From Helicobacter canis (GTDB taxonomy: Bacteria > Campylobacterota > Campylobacteria > Campylobacterales > Helicobacteraceae), in contig NZ_VXKE01000019.1 in assembly GCF_008693005.1 (NCBI RefSeq), positions 1 to 64,000 of the forward strand: a DNA stretch of 64,000 bases, given 5' to 3'. The number at the start of each line of letters is the position of its first letter. Positions within the stretch are counted from its first letter, which is position 1. The translations under genes and the position numbers were made by a program. Positions 35,086-43,537 of this stretch are shown one piece after another. The notes under the pieces were generated by a model. The model did no database searches. It was not told the DNA's origin and saw only the letters and a program-made list of their open reading frames with translations.

Positions 35086-35929
35086 AGATAATCCTTAACT
35101 TGCTAAAGATAATGGGGATAAACACGGAGTCAAACTGCTGCCTTACATTGCCATACCCTAGATAGGCATTAAGCGTGGGGGCTAGGTATGCAGACTCACC
35201 AGAGTTCCCACTAAGGGCGTATTCTAAGATGCCGCCACTTTTCCTAGTCGCCACAGATGGTGCGATGATAGCTATGCGCTCTTGTAGTTTTGGTGGGATA
35301 GATGATTGCAGGGCTTGGGGGTGGATATTAAAGCTTCCAAGGATAAGCCACTGCAGCGATTGCGCTCTTTGGTGCTTGCTAAAGTAGTCAAACACATTAG
35401 TGATATTAGCTAGAGTGTCTGCCCCCTTTCTATCGATAGAATCCATCGTGATAAAGACATCATCACCCAAAGCTATGGCTAGCATTGGTAAGGAGATTTT
35501 ACTGCTTGGCTTAATGGCAAAGATCTCACTCGCGCGCTTTTTGGTGATTATGGCAAGGTTGATCCCACGCATATCAGTATCTGTGCGCATAAAATACACA
35601 TACACTCTCCCTTGTCCCCTGCCTAGATCCCATTGGTATTCTTGGATAGGAAGTGTGGTCGCATAAGGCAGGGTGAAGGTATTGAGAAACTCCACATTTG
35701 TAGGAAGCCCGCCGACTTCTTGTAGTGCTAAAATATCTACACCATTGCTCCCGCTAAGTAGGCTGCGGATTGTGTTGTTCCACTTTTCTTCGATGGGCAT
35801 TTGTGTGTCATTTAGATTCCACGAGCCTATTTTGTATCTGCGCATATCAGCTAGCGCGTGTGTAATGGCAAAGCACGCCACTAGGGCTATAAGTAGAATC
35901 TTGTGGGATATGGTCGATGATGTGGGCAT
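35075..35929 (-). CDS. cdtB: CdtB-like protein lacking the nuclease catalytic residues
   Basis: 284 residues with a signal peptide (to about residue 28) and overall CdtB alignment: KIGSWNLND, EEKWNNTIRSLLSGSNGVDILALQEVG, NLAIITKKRA, WLILGSFN. CdtB normally belongs to the DNase I/exonuclease III fold and acts in the host nucleus. Here key residues differ. The HALANGG-type His is Asp163 (VFITMDSID). The Asp of GDFNREP is Ser199 (GSFNIHP). The terminal SDHFPV reads SVFIPI, replacing Asp and His by Val269 and Phe270. Glu71 is kept. The frame is fully open and the ribosome-binding site AAGGAG is strong, so this is not a simple pseudogene. DNase activity is not expected; a phosphatase or scaffolding role is speculative. 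Confidence 0.85.
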   Translation of the reverse strand: MPTSSTISHKILLIALVACFAITHALADMRRYKIGSWNLNDTQMPIEEKWNNTIRSLLSGSNGVDILALQEVGGLPTNVEFLNTFTLPYATTLPIQEYQWDLGRGQGRVYVYFMRTDTDMRGINLAIITKKRASEIFAIKPSSKISLPMLAIALGDDVFITMDSIDRKGADTLANITNVFDYFSKHQRAQSLQWLILGSFNIHPQALQSSIPPKLQERIAIIAPSVATRKSGGILEYALSGNSGESAYLAPTLNAYLGYGNVRQQFDSVFIPIIFSKLRIIYDF

Positions 35930-35944
35930 AGCATCTCCTTCAAA

Positions 35945-36637
35945 CTATGGGTAGATAATTGGCGTGGGCTTGAGAAAAGGCGGGATAATAAACCACTGCT
36001 GCTCGGAGTTTGCCACTTGTAGGCATTTATTAAGCGTGATTGGGTGGTTTGCCTTGGTGTGCATACTTGTTTGCAAGCAGAGATTTGTGCTAGCACTTTG
36101 GATAGCACTTGCGCCATTATCCATAGGCAGTATGCGGAAAAACTGATTAGGGTTATTGGGGTCGCACGGATAGTGTATCACACCTTGCCCATAGGCATTT
36201 AAGCAAGTGCGCGTAAGCTTATTAACAAAGCGGAAAAGCCCATCGCCAATGGGCTGCATAGCCCAGTTAAACGCATCACCAAAGCTTGCATTTAATGCCG
36301 CAGAGTGCGCCCAGACCCAGCTAGCAGGTGCGCTAGCCCAGACACTCACCACGCCGCCACCTTGATTGAGCAGTGCGACAAAGTCTCTAGCATCGCCTGA
36401 GAGTGGGCTAAGGCGAGACTTTGCATTGTGGATAAAGCTTGGGGCTGCCTGCTTGGCTGGGGCGGTGGGCTTTGTGCCTATCCCTAGTGGGTCATCGATT
36501 TGATCAGGGATTTTGCCATTGATATTTGCTGCAAGCGGATTTGCTGTATTTTTGGCGCAGCTAGCTAGGGTAAGCACGCCAAATGCTAGCGCAAATAGCG
36601 ATCGCATAAGAGTAGGTGAAAATGGTAGATGCGGCAC
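35945..36637 (-). CDS. cdtA: Cytolethal distending toxin subunit A
   Basis: 230 residues. Lipoprotein signal with lipobox LASC (Cys27), as usual for CdtA. The C-terminal part is ricin-like: NPNQFFRILPMDNG, SASTNLCLQTS and SEQQWFIIPPF. The GTG at 36637 has a strong AAGGAG 7 bases upstream, while the in-frame ATG at 36607 has none, so the GTG start is chosen. First gene of cdtABC, 15 bp before cdtB. No obvious promoter was identified in the short upstream gap. Confidence 0.87.
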   Translation of the reverse strand: MPHLPFSPTLMRSLFALAFGVLTLASCAKNTANPLAANINGKIPDQIDDPLGIGTKPTAPAKQAAPSFIHNAKSRLSPLSGDARDFVALLNQGGGVVSVWASAPASWVWAHSAALNASFGDAFNWAMQPIGDGLFRFVNKLTRTCLNAYGQGVIHYPCDPNNPNQFFRILPMDNGASAIQSASTNLCLQTSMHTKANHPITLNKCLQVANSEQQWFIIPPFLKPTPIIYP

Positions 36638-36688
36638 ACAAACTCCTTATAACTTATGGTATTCTAGTTAAGTAAGCAAAAACTATGC

Positions 36689-37450
36689 CTAGAATCCTTT
36701 ATGTTTGCTGCGTGAGAAAGTGATTAGGTCTTTTGCTGTGCAAATGGAGCTAGGGAGGCAGAGGCACGCGATCTCAAATACCTTTAGCGCGGTGAGTGCA
36801 TCGGCATAGGCTCTATGTGCCTTTGGCGTGTTGATCCCTAAAAATTCGTTTAAATATTGCAAGGAATATCGCTTGGAGAGAATAGTCCTTTTGGCTAAAT
36901 CGATTGTGCATAGGCGGTGATTGAGCAAGCTTCCAAGTCCGCAGGATTCTAGCGCGTGGCTAATGAAGCTATAGTCAAAGCCCACATTATGCGCGACAAA
37001 CACACTCTGCCCCAAAAATGCGCGGAAATCTTCTAAAACCGCTTGCACTTTGCGCGCATTTGCCAGCATATCAGCAGTAATGCCTGTAATATCTGTGATA
37101 ATCTCTGGCACAAATGGCGCGTAAATAAACTCATCAAACTCCCCCACAATCGCGCCATTTTCATACATAATCGCACCAATTTCTATGATTTGGGACTCTT
37201 GTGGGCGCGCGCCTGTGGTTTCTATATCAACAAAGCAAAATTTCTGCTTGGTATAAGGCGTGCTAGCAGTGTGGAGGAAGTAGGCTTGCGCGTTAGATTC
37301 TAGTGGGAAGCCTTGGGCTTTTAGCAGCTCTAGCTCTAGCATATCTGCCCCAAAGCTTTCTAGGAGTGCTTGCATATCATCGTGTGCGAGCGCGTGGCTA
37401 TGTAGCCTTGTATCTAGGGCTTTGGCAAGTGGTGTTAGATTGGCTATCAA
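36689..37450 (-). CDS. DnaQ-like 3-5 exonuclease
   Basis: 253 residues of the DEDDh exonuclease family. Exo I FVDIETTGA (Asp, Glu), Exo II HNVGFDYSF (Asp) and Exo III HRAYADALTA (His, Asp) are complete. The N-terminal 70 residues are helical and not part of the catalytic fold. Similar to the epsilon subunit of DNA polymerase III or to stand-alone proofreading/repair exonucleases. The start is a TTG 9 bp after the rpe stop; no better ATG lies upstream of the conserved region except codon 26. Co-transcribed with rpe. Confidence 0.82.
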   Translation of the reverse strand: MIANLTPLAKALDTRLHSHALAHDDMQALLESFGADMLELELLKAQGFPLESNAQAYFLHTASTPYTKQKFCFVDIETTGARPQESQIIEIGAIMYENGAIVGEFDEFIYAPFVPEIITDITGITADMLANARKVQAVLEDFRAFLGQSVFVAHNVGFDYSFISHALESCGLGSLLNHRLCTIDLAKRTILSKRYSLQYLNEFLGINTPKAHRAYADALTALKVFEIACLCLPSSICTAKDLITFSRSKHKGF

Positions 37451-37459
37451 TGGGAATCT

Positions 37460-38101
37460 TTAAGGCTTTAGCGAGCATATAGCTTTAGCATAATCGCTAC
37501 TATTAAAGATATAGCTCCCTGCCACAGCGACATCAACGCCCGCTTCTTGCAGGCTTTTGATATTGCTTGCATTGACCCCGCCATCAACTTCAATCAAGCA
37601 GCTAGGGTTTTTGGACTCTATCAAGTCTTTTAATCGCCGCGCTTTGTCAAGCACACTTGGGATAAAGCTCTGCCCCCCAAAGCCCGGATTCACACTCATT
37701 AAAAGCACCATATCCACATCTGGCAAAATATAGCGCAAGCTCTCTTCGCTTGTGTGTGGATTTAGCACGACTGCGGGGCGCACGCCATTTGCGCGGATAT
37801 GAGTGATGAGCCTATGCAAATGCGCCACTGCTTCAATATGCACGCTGATAAATTCTGGGTGCAAGGGCAAAAAATACTCCACAAACCACTCGACTCTCTC
37901 CACCATTAAATGCACATCAAGCGGGATACTCGCGCGCTTAGCGACTTGCGAGATGATAGGTAGCCCAAAGGTAAGATTAGGGACGAAATGTCCGTCCATC
38001 ACATCAATATGCAAATAATCTGCACCAGCCTTGCAGATAGAATCCACTTCTTCACCAAGCCGCAAAAAATCCGCAGACAACAAACTAGGAGAAACAAGCA
38101 T
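37460..38101 (-). CDS. rpe: Ribulose-phosphate 3-epimerase
   Basis: Interconverts ribulose-5-P and xylulose-5-P. 213-residue TIM barrel with SPSLLSADFLRLGEE, YLHIDVMDGHFVPNLTFG (metal-binding His and Asp), DVHLMVE, MSVNPGFGGQSFIP and EVDGGVNASN. Complete and typical. Upstream of the exonuclease gene, and divergent from fbp. Confidence 0.97.
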   Translation of the reverse strand: MLVSPSLLSADFLRLGEEVDSICKAGADYLHIDVMDGHFVPNLTFGLPIISQVAKRASIPLDVHLMVERVEWFVEYFLPLHPEFISVHIEAVAHLHRLITHIRANGVRPAVVLNPHTSEESLRYILPDVDMVLLMSVNPGFGGQSFIPSVLDKARRLKDLIESKNPSCLIEVDGGVNASNIKSLQEAGVDVAVAGSYIFNSSDYAKAICSLKP

Positions 38102-38174
38102 AAAAGACCTTTAGAAAATATGGAGTTGTAGATTAAGTAAATATGCTTAAAGCATAGCATAATTTGCTTTAGTT

Positions 38175-38180
38175 TATAAT
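38175..38180 (+). promoter_or_regulatory. -10 box of fbp
   Basis: TATAAT preceded by TTTAGTT, about 40 bp before the fbp start, in the rpe-fbp divergent spacer. Confidence 0.55.
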
Positions 38181-38221
38181 CACAGCGAAATTCACAACAC
38201 CCAAGCAACCAAGGACATACA

Positions 38222-39121
38222 ATGACAGAATCCAAGCTAGAATCTATGATTACAGAGATTTTCTCCAGCATACAAGAGTGCGCTACTAGAGTGCAAGAGC
38301 TTTTACAACGCGATGATAGTGGCTACCTAGCTAGCACCAATGCTAGTGGCGATACACAGCTAGCCGTTGATGTGCGCACAGATATGCTACTAGAGCAAGC
38401 CTTGCTAAAGCTCCCTTGTGTAAAGGGTGTTTGCTCGGAAGAAAAATCAAGCGCACTCTATAAGCAGGGCGCAAACATCGTAGAATCCACTTCTTTACAC
38501 GCTTTAGAGAGCGGCTTGCTTGTAGCCTATGACCCACTTGATGGCTCAAGTCTCTTTGACTCAAATTTAAGCGTGGGGAGCATATTTGGGATTTATGATA
38601 GCGTATTTGGTGCGAGCGCACTTGTGGCAGCTGCATATATCGTGTATGGACCACGCTTAGAAGTCGTGCTAGCTTACAAGGAAGCAAAGCACTATGTCTG
38701 TAATGAGCAGCAGTGGCGCAGTAAGGGCGCATTGCAGCTAGAATCTAGGGGCAAGCTTAATGCCCCCGGCGGCACGCAAAAGAATTGGGAGGCAAGGCAC
38801 AAAGAGCTAGTGGAGAGCTTGTTTGCCAAAGGGTATCGCCTGCGCTATTCTGGGGGTATGGTGCCAGATTTGCACCAGATTTTATGCAAAAGGGGCGGGC
38901 TTTTTAGCTACCCTGCTACAAGCGATGCGCCAAGTGGCAAGCTAAGGAAGCTCTTTGAAGTTTTCCCCTTTGCCTTTATCTATGAAAGAGCTGGCGGAGA
39001 AGCGATAGATGGGCAAAGGCAGCTGCTCTCTCTGCCTTGTGATAGTCTGCACGAGAGCACGCCTTGCTTTTTAGGAAGCAAGGAGGAGATAGCCCAAGTG
39101 CGCACAACCTATATGAAATAA
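38222..39121 (+). CDS. fbp: Fructose-1,6-bisphosphatase, class I
   Basis: Gluconeogenic enzyme. 299 residues with VAYDPLDGSSLFDSNLSVGSIFG (metal site DPLDGSS), RYSGGMVPDLHQIL and KLRKLFEVFPFAFIYERAGGEAIDG (substrate and sugar-phosphatase signature). Slightly shorter than the E. coli enzyme. Followed 6 bp later by a small conserved gene. Confidence 0.95.
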   Translation: MTESKLESMITEIFSSIQECATRVQELLQRDDSGYLASTNASGDTQLAVDVRTDMLLEQALLKLPCVKGVCSEEKSSALYKQGANIVESTSLHALESGLLVAYDPLDGSSLFDSNLSVGSIFGIYDSVFGASALVAAAYIVYGPRLEVVLAYKEAKHYVCNEQQWRSKGALQLESRGKLNAPGGTQKNWEARHKELVESLFAKGYRLRYSGGMVPDLHQILCKRGGLFSYPATSDAPSGKLRKLFEVFPFAFIYERAGGEAIDGQRQLLSLPCDSLHESTPCFLGSKEEIAQVRTTYMK

Positions 39122-39127
39122 GGAGAA

Positions 39128-39358
39128 ATGATGAGTGCGAATCCTAGTGAAGATGTGTTTGAAAGAGAGCTAGAGGAGCAGCTTAAGCTGCTACAAGAGT
39201 GCCAAGAGGCTAGGGGGCTGCTGCCAGATGCAAGCGACCCACACAAGCAAGGCTGCTTTGGCTGTGCGGATATGGAGCAGTGCGAGATACGGCAGAGCTA
39301 TGTCAAGGCGGTGTATAGAAGTATGAACAAAGGCGAAGCCGGGGACTTCGCGTTTTAA
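39128..39358 (+). CDS. Small conserved hypothetical protein with Cys cluster
   Basis: 76 residues, unrecognised family. Highly acidic helical N-terminus (EDVFERELEEQLKLLQECQEA) and a CFGCADMEQC cluster that could bind zinc or an iron-sulfur centre. AAGGAG serves either of two consecutive ATG codons (39128 or 39131). Probably co-transcribed with fbp. Confidence 0.6.
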   Translation: MMSANPSEDVFERELEEQLKLLQECQEARGLLPDASDPHKQGCFGCADMEQCEIRQSYVKAVYRSMNKGEAGDFAF

Positions 39359-39382
39359 AGATTCTAGTGTGGATTATAGGGT

Positions 39383-39448
39383 GGATTACTAAAGAAGCTG
39401 CGGCTGCGCCTTGCTTTGCCACGCCGCCGTTGTCGGCTCGCAATGACA
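39383..39448. repeat. REP-like repeat
   Basis: GGATTACTAAAGAAGCTGCG ... TTGCTTTGCCACGCC ... CTCGCAATGACA. Shares its long left part with the copy at 51773-51840 and, inverted, with that at 21629-21690. Confidence 0.8.
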
Positions 39449-39487
39449 AAAGTAGATCCTAAGCTATCAATACAACAAGGAGTAACA

Positions 39488-39658
39488 ATGCAAAAAGTAG
39501 CCAACACAAACCTCCACGATGCCAAGAAAAATAAAAAAGATGAGTTCTACACGCAACTAAGCGATATAGAAAACGAGCTGCAACACTACAAAGAGCATTT
39601 TAAAGATAAAATTGTCTATTGTAATTGTGATGAAAAATCATACAAGGAGTGTAAATGA
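39488..39658 (+). pseudogene. Remnant of an EcoRI-family adenine methyltransferase
   Basis: 56 codons whose beginning (NTNLHDAKKNKKDEFYTQLSDIENEL...) matches the N-terminus of EcoRI-type adenine-specific methyltransferases, which are about 300 or more residues. It breaks off right after VYCNCD and ends in EKSYKECK. The catalytic domain is missing; an internal deletion joining the N- and C-termini is one explanation. AAGGAG precedes the ATG. Non-functional as a methylase. Confidence 0.7.
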
Positions 39659-40178
39659 TTGCAAATGGCATTGGTGGAGCAAATACAAGAACGGGGCTAG
39701 TTTTTGAAGGCAAAGTGGATTTAGCGACATTTTTATCCCAGCAAAATATGTCGTTGATAGCGATGGAAAAGTGTTTTATTGCGATGAATTGGTAGCGCAA
39801 ATCTTTAAAAAGCATAAGTTTTATAGCTTTTTACAAGAGCGTGGATTAAATTGGCGAGATATTATCTCTAAAAAGCTTTTGCCTGATGATAGTATTTATA
39901 TTATTATCAATAACACATTTTTTATCATTGAGTGTAAATTTCAGCGAGTTGCAGGATCGGTTGATGAGAAATTACAAACTTGTGATTTTAAAAAGAAACA
40001 ATATCAAAAACTTCTCTCTAGTCTTAATATGGAAGTGGAGTATGTGTATTTGCTAAGTGATTGGTTTAGAAAGCCGGAATATAGAGATGTTTTAGATTAT
40101 ATTATTAGCGTGAATTGTAGATATTATTTTGAGTATATTCCATTGCAAATTTTTGGCTTACCAATATCAAATTTATAA
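39655..40178 (+). pseudogene. Frameshifted PD-(D/E)xK nuclease, likely the partner restriction enzyme
   Basis: Starts at ATG 39655 with AAGGAG upstream: MIANGIGGANTRTGLVFEGK..., then runs out of frame after SQQ. The correct continuation YVVDSDGKVFYCDELVAQIF is in another frame that stays open to 40178. One extra A in the CAAAAT run near 39750 would repair it. The C-terminal part has DDSIYIIINNTFFIIECKFQRVAGS, a PD-(D/E)xK-like core. Its place after the methylase remnant suggests the cognate endonuclease, now inactivated. Confidence 0.65.
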
Positions 40179-40187
40179 AGGCTTACT

Positions 40188-40895
40188 ATGTCGCAAAAAG
40201 AATGTGTAATCCACATATTTGAAACATTACAGGGTGTGGCAACACTAGGACAGCTCTATGCTCTTGTAGATACTTCAATATGGAAAACTAAAACGCCTTA
40301 TGCTTCCATAAGGAGAATAGTGCAAACAAACAAAGAGTTTTTCAAAATTAAGCCCGGACTTTGGGGATTATCTCACCAAAAAGATATGATTATAAAAAAT
40401 CTACACATCACTACAAATACTACTGAAAACCCGCATTTTACTCATGCATATTATCAAGGAATTATTACTGAATTAGGGGCTTTAAGAGGATTTCAAACAT
40501 TTATACCAGCACAGGATAAAAACAAGCTCTTTATCAATAAACCGCTAAAAGACATAGCCACTTTGGATACAATCCATACCTTCACTTATTTGGAGCTAGT
40601 AAATAAGGCAAAGACTATTGATAGTATATGGTTTAATGAACGCAAAATGCCTCACGCATTTTATGAGGTGGAGCATTCAACAGATTTTAAAAATTCTTTA
40701 AATAAATTTTTTGAGCTACAAGATTTTCGCTCAAAATTTTATATTGTCGCTGATAAAAAACGCAAGGCACAATTTCTTTCTATAATGGAAAATTCTATTT
40801 ATAAACCCATTAAAGATTTTGTGAATTTTGCAGATTATGAAAGCATTGTAAAACAATATGAAAATGAAAGTATGAAATATGAAATGGGCATTTAA
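40188..40895 (+). CDS. HARE-HTH-like protein with possible nuclease fold, restriction-associated
   Basis: 235 residues, family not firmly recognised. The N-terminal ~70 residues (HIFETLQGVATLGQLYALVD ... KIKPGLWGL) look like the HARE-HTH domain found in many restriction systems. The rest contains IDSIWFN and AFYEVEHSTDFKNSLNKFFEL, which resembles the core of some PD-(D/E)xK-derived domains. AT-rich like its neighbours. Starts 9 bp after the nuclease frame, so probably from the same defence module; it is the only intact member. Confidence 0.55.
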   Translation: MSQKECVIHIFETLQGVATLGQLYALVDTSIWKTKTPYASIRRIVQTNKEFFKIKPGLWGLSHQKDMIIKNLHITTNTTENPHFTHAYYQGIITELGALRGFQTFIPAQDKNKLFINKPLKDIATLDTIHTFTYLELVNKAKTIDSIWFNERKMPHAFYEVEHSTDFKNSLNKFFELQDFRSKFYIVADKKRKAQFLSIMENSIYKPIKDFVNFADYESIVKQYENESMKYEMGI

Positions 40896-41208
40896 TAGCA
40901 AATTTTATAATTTGCGATCCATTTATAGCACCACAGGGATTGCCGCAAATCTTTGAGGCAGGCGGTTTGTAGGCATTGAGAGAGAATCTAGCTTTATAAA
41001 TTTAAGCATAAAACGCAAAGGCGAATTAGATTCTAAGTTTAAAGAGATTTATCTTAGAGTAGCAGATCTGCGGCATTAAGGGTGCGATAAGGGGTGAAAA
41101 ATGTGGATTCTAGTGCGGAGTGTGAATATGAAGTGCTAGATGGACAGCAAAGGACTATAAGTATATGCGAATATATTAAAGGGAGCTAAATATCTAAATG
41201 GCAGTGCA
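40896..41208 (+). pseudogene. Decayed coding fragments of the defence island
   Basis: Three short open fragments in different frames: CDPFIAPQGLPQIFEAGGL (unassigned), GIERESSFINLSIKRKGELD (unassigned), and from about 41124 EYEVLDGQQRTISICEYIKG, which carries the DGQQR signature of DUF262/GmrSD restriction proteins. The last is out of frame with the HNH segment that follows; one G too many in AAAGGGAGC near 41180 explains it. Confidence 0.6.
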
Positions 41209-41787
41209 TTGCGGCAGGAGTTTTTAGAGAGTGCTATTGCTTGGAAAGTGGATTCTAGGAAAGATGAAAAGATTTGCGAGTATATGGCTAAAAATGCCAA
41301 AGATTCTAAAAATGCTGATGAGCTGTGGGAGTATTTTGCAAAGGTGATAGACTGGGTGGAGATGAAGTTTGAAAAATATCGCAAAGAGATGAAAGGCTTA
41401 GAATGGGGGCTTTTCTATAATACATATAAAGATAAGCCACTAGATGCCAAAGAGCTAGAATCTAAAATTATAGAGCTTATGCAAGATGATGAGGTGGGAA
41501 GTAAAAAGGGCGTGTATGCGTATGTGCTAAGTGGTGATGAAAAGCATTTAAGTCTAAGGGCGTTTAGCGATAGTATCAAAAGGGCGGTGTATGAGAAGCA
41601 AGGGGGCGTGTGTGCCAATAGCGATGGACATATAAAGGGCGTGAAATGTCCGCACGAAAATGAAAAGCTAGAGCTAGAGCAAATGGAGGCTGATCATATT
41701 TTAGCGTGGAGCAAAGGCGGAAAGACAGAGAAAGAAAACTGCCAAATGCTTTGTGTAAAGTGCAATAGGGCAAAGAGTGCTAAGTAG
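41124..41787 (+). pseudogene. DUF262-HNH (GmrSD-type) restriction protein remnant
   Basis: After the frameshift, an open frame of about 192 codons (41209-41787) ends with a complete HNH finger: AVYEKQGGVC, CPHENEKLELEQMEADHILAWSKGG and LCVKCNRAKS. With the DGQQR piece just upstream this is the C-terminal half of a DUF262-HNH protein, a family linked to restriction of modified DNA. The N-terminal portion before DGQQR is missing. Several GATTCTAG motifs lie inside. Confidence 0.65.
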
Positions 41788-41905
41788 ATTCTACATAAGT
41801 GCGATTTTGTGAGCTAGCTAGAATCTAAGTAGCCCTAGCTAGGCTGGAGTGCGATAAGTGATAAGAAAGATTATGCTAGAATCCACTTTTTAACAAAGGC
41901 ATACA

Positions 41906-43537
41906 ATGATCACAAGCGCATCAATTGAGAATCTAAAAAACCGCATTGATATTCTTGAAATCATCACCCACTACCTTGAGCTAAAGCGCGTGGGGAGCAA
42001 CTATGCTGCTACTTGTCCTTTCCATAATGAAAAATCCCCAAGCTTTATGGTTTCACCTAGCAAGGGGATCTTCCACTGCTATGGCTGCGGCATAGGCGGA
42101 GATAGCATAAAGTTTGTGATGGAGTATGAGAAGCTAAGCTTTGTAGAAGCGATTGAAAAAATCGCCGATATGCTTGACTTCCGCTTAGAATACGACAACA
42201 AAGAGCGTGCAAAGCGCACCGATACCTTAGAGAAAGTCGCGGCTTTTTACCACACAAGCCTTTTAGATTCTAGCTCTGTGCTAGAGTATTTGCATAAGCG
42301 TGGCATTGATGATAGGCTCATTGCGCAGTGGAATCTAGGGCTTTGTGGAAGCCACGCTAGACACCAAGCCTTTATCAACGCTCACAATCTCCCCACAGAT
42401 GAGCTGCTAAAAAATGGCATTATTGGTAAGAATGATCAGCCTAGGTCTGCTCCATTTTATGCGCGCTTTAGTGAGCGAGTGATGTTCCCTATCTACTCGC
42501 CAAATGGCAAGGTCGTAGGCTTTGGTGGGCGCAGTCTCAAAGATGGCGCGCCAGCGAAATACCTAAACTCCCCCCAAAGCCCACTTTTTAATAAATCGCG
42601 CTTGCTTTATGGCTACCACATTGCCAAGCAAGCAATCTTTGCTAGCAAGCAAATCATCATCACAGAAGGCTATATTGATACAATAATGCTCCATAAAGCT
42701 GGCATTAACAACGCCGTAGCCACGCTTGGCACTGCCCTTACCAAAGAGCATATTCCCCTACTTAACAAAGGCGAGCCAGAGATTATCCTAAGCTATGATG
42801 GCGATAAAGCTGGCATTAACGCAGCTTTTCGTGCAAGCAGTATGCTAGCACCTTTAAGCAAAAAGGGTGGGGTGGTGATATTCCCTGATGGTGCAGACCC
42901 AGCAGATATGATCCTAGCAGGCAGAGAGCAGGAAGTAAAAGAGCTTTTTGCAAGACCTAAGCCTTTTATTGAATTTTGTCTTACAATGATTGCTAGCAAG
43001 CACAATCTCGCCAACCCTCTTAGCAAAGAGGACGCACTCAAAGAAGTCAAAGCATTTCTCACTACACTTAGTCCCCTTATGCAAGATGAATACGCCCAAT
43101 TTAGCGCAGATTTGATCCAAGTGCCATTGCAGTTTTTACGCGCTACAAAGGGGGCGAAAAAGCCAGCCCCCATACACGCTCCAGAATCCAGCGGCGATAA
43201 ACTCGAGCGGCTCATTTTGCGCTATATGCTTGAAGATGAAACCCTGCTTAATCAAGCCTTGCTCTATATTGATAGAAGTATTTTCACAGACTATCAAGAT
43301 GCTTTTGACGCTCTATGTGCTAATAACCTTAGCCACCCAAAGCTTTTGGGCATAGCCCTTGACCCGCTGCCCTTGTGTGAAGGGGGCTTTGAAGCAGAGC
43401 TGCGCATTTTTATCCTGCGCTTTTTAGAATCTAAGCTCAAGCAGACCAAAGATATAGCCCAAATCACGCAACTTCGCGCTAAAATTCTACGCCTTAAAAC
43501 TACCAAATCAACAGAAAGGAAACTACAACCAATATGA
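41906..43537 (+). CDS. dnaG: DNA primase
   Basis: Makes RNA primers for replication. 543 residues: zinc-binding CPFHNEKSPSFMVSPSKGIFHCYGCG near the N-terminus, RNA polymerase core with GRSLKDGAPAKYLNSP, TOPRIM motifs ITEGYIDTIML and LSYDGDKAG, and a C-terminal helicase-binding domain. Length is normal for Helicobacter. The stop overlaps the next start by 4 bp. Confidence 0.96.
   Translation: MITSASIENLKNRIDILEIITHYLELKRVGSNYAATCPFHNEKSPSFMVSPSKGIFHCYGCGIGGDSIKFVMEYEKLSFVEAIEKIADMLDFRLEYDNKERAKRTDTLEKVAAFYHTSLLDSSSVLEYLHKRGIDDRLIAQWNLGLCGSHARHQAFINAHNLPTDELLKNGIIGKNDQPRSAPFYARFSERVMFPIYSPNGKVVGFGGRSLKDGAPAKYLNSPQSPLFNKSRLLYGYHIAKQAIFASKQIIITEGYIDTIMLHKAGINNAVATLGTALTKEHIPLLNKGEPEIILSYDGDKAGINAAFRASSMLAPLSKKGGVVIFPDGADPADMILAGREQEVKELFARPKPFIEFCLTMIASKHNLANPLSKEDALKEVKAFLTTLSPLMQDEYAQFSADLIQVPLQFLRATKGAKKPAPIHAPESSGDKLERLILRYMLEDETLLNQALLYIDRSIFTDYQDAFDALCANNLSHPKLLGIALDPLPLCEGGFEAELRIFILRFLESKLKQTKDIAQITQLRAKILRLKTTKSTERKLQPI

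Noticed and set aside
39416..39487. Upstream extension of the methylase remnant (MPRRRCRLAM...)
   Set aside because: It is a translated REP-like repeat; homology to the methylase family begins at the ATG 39488, which has its own AAGGAG.
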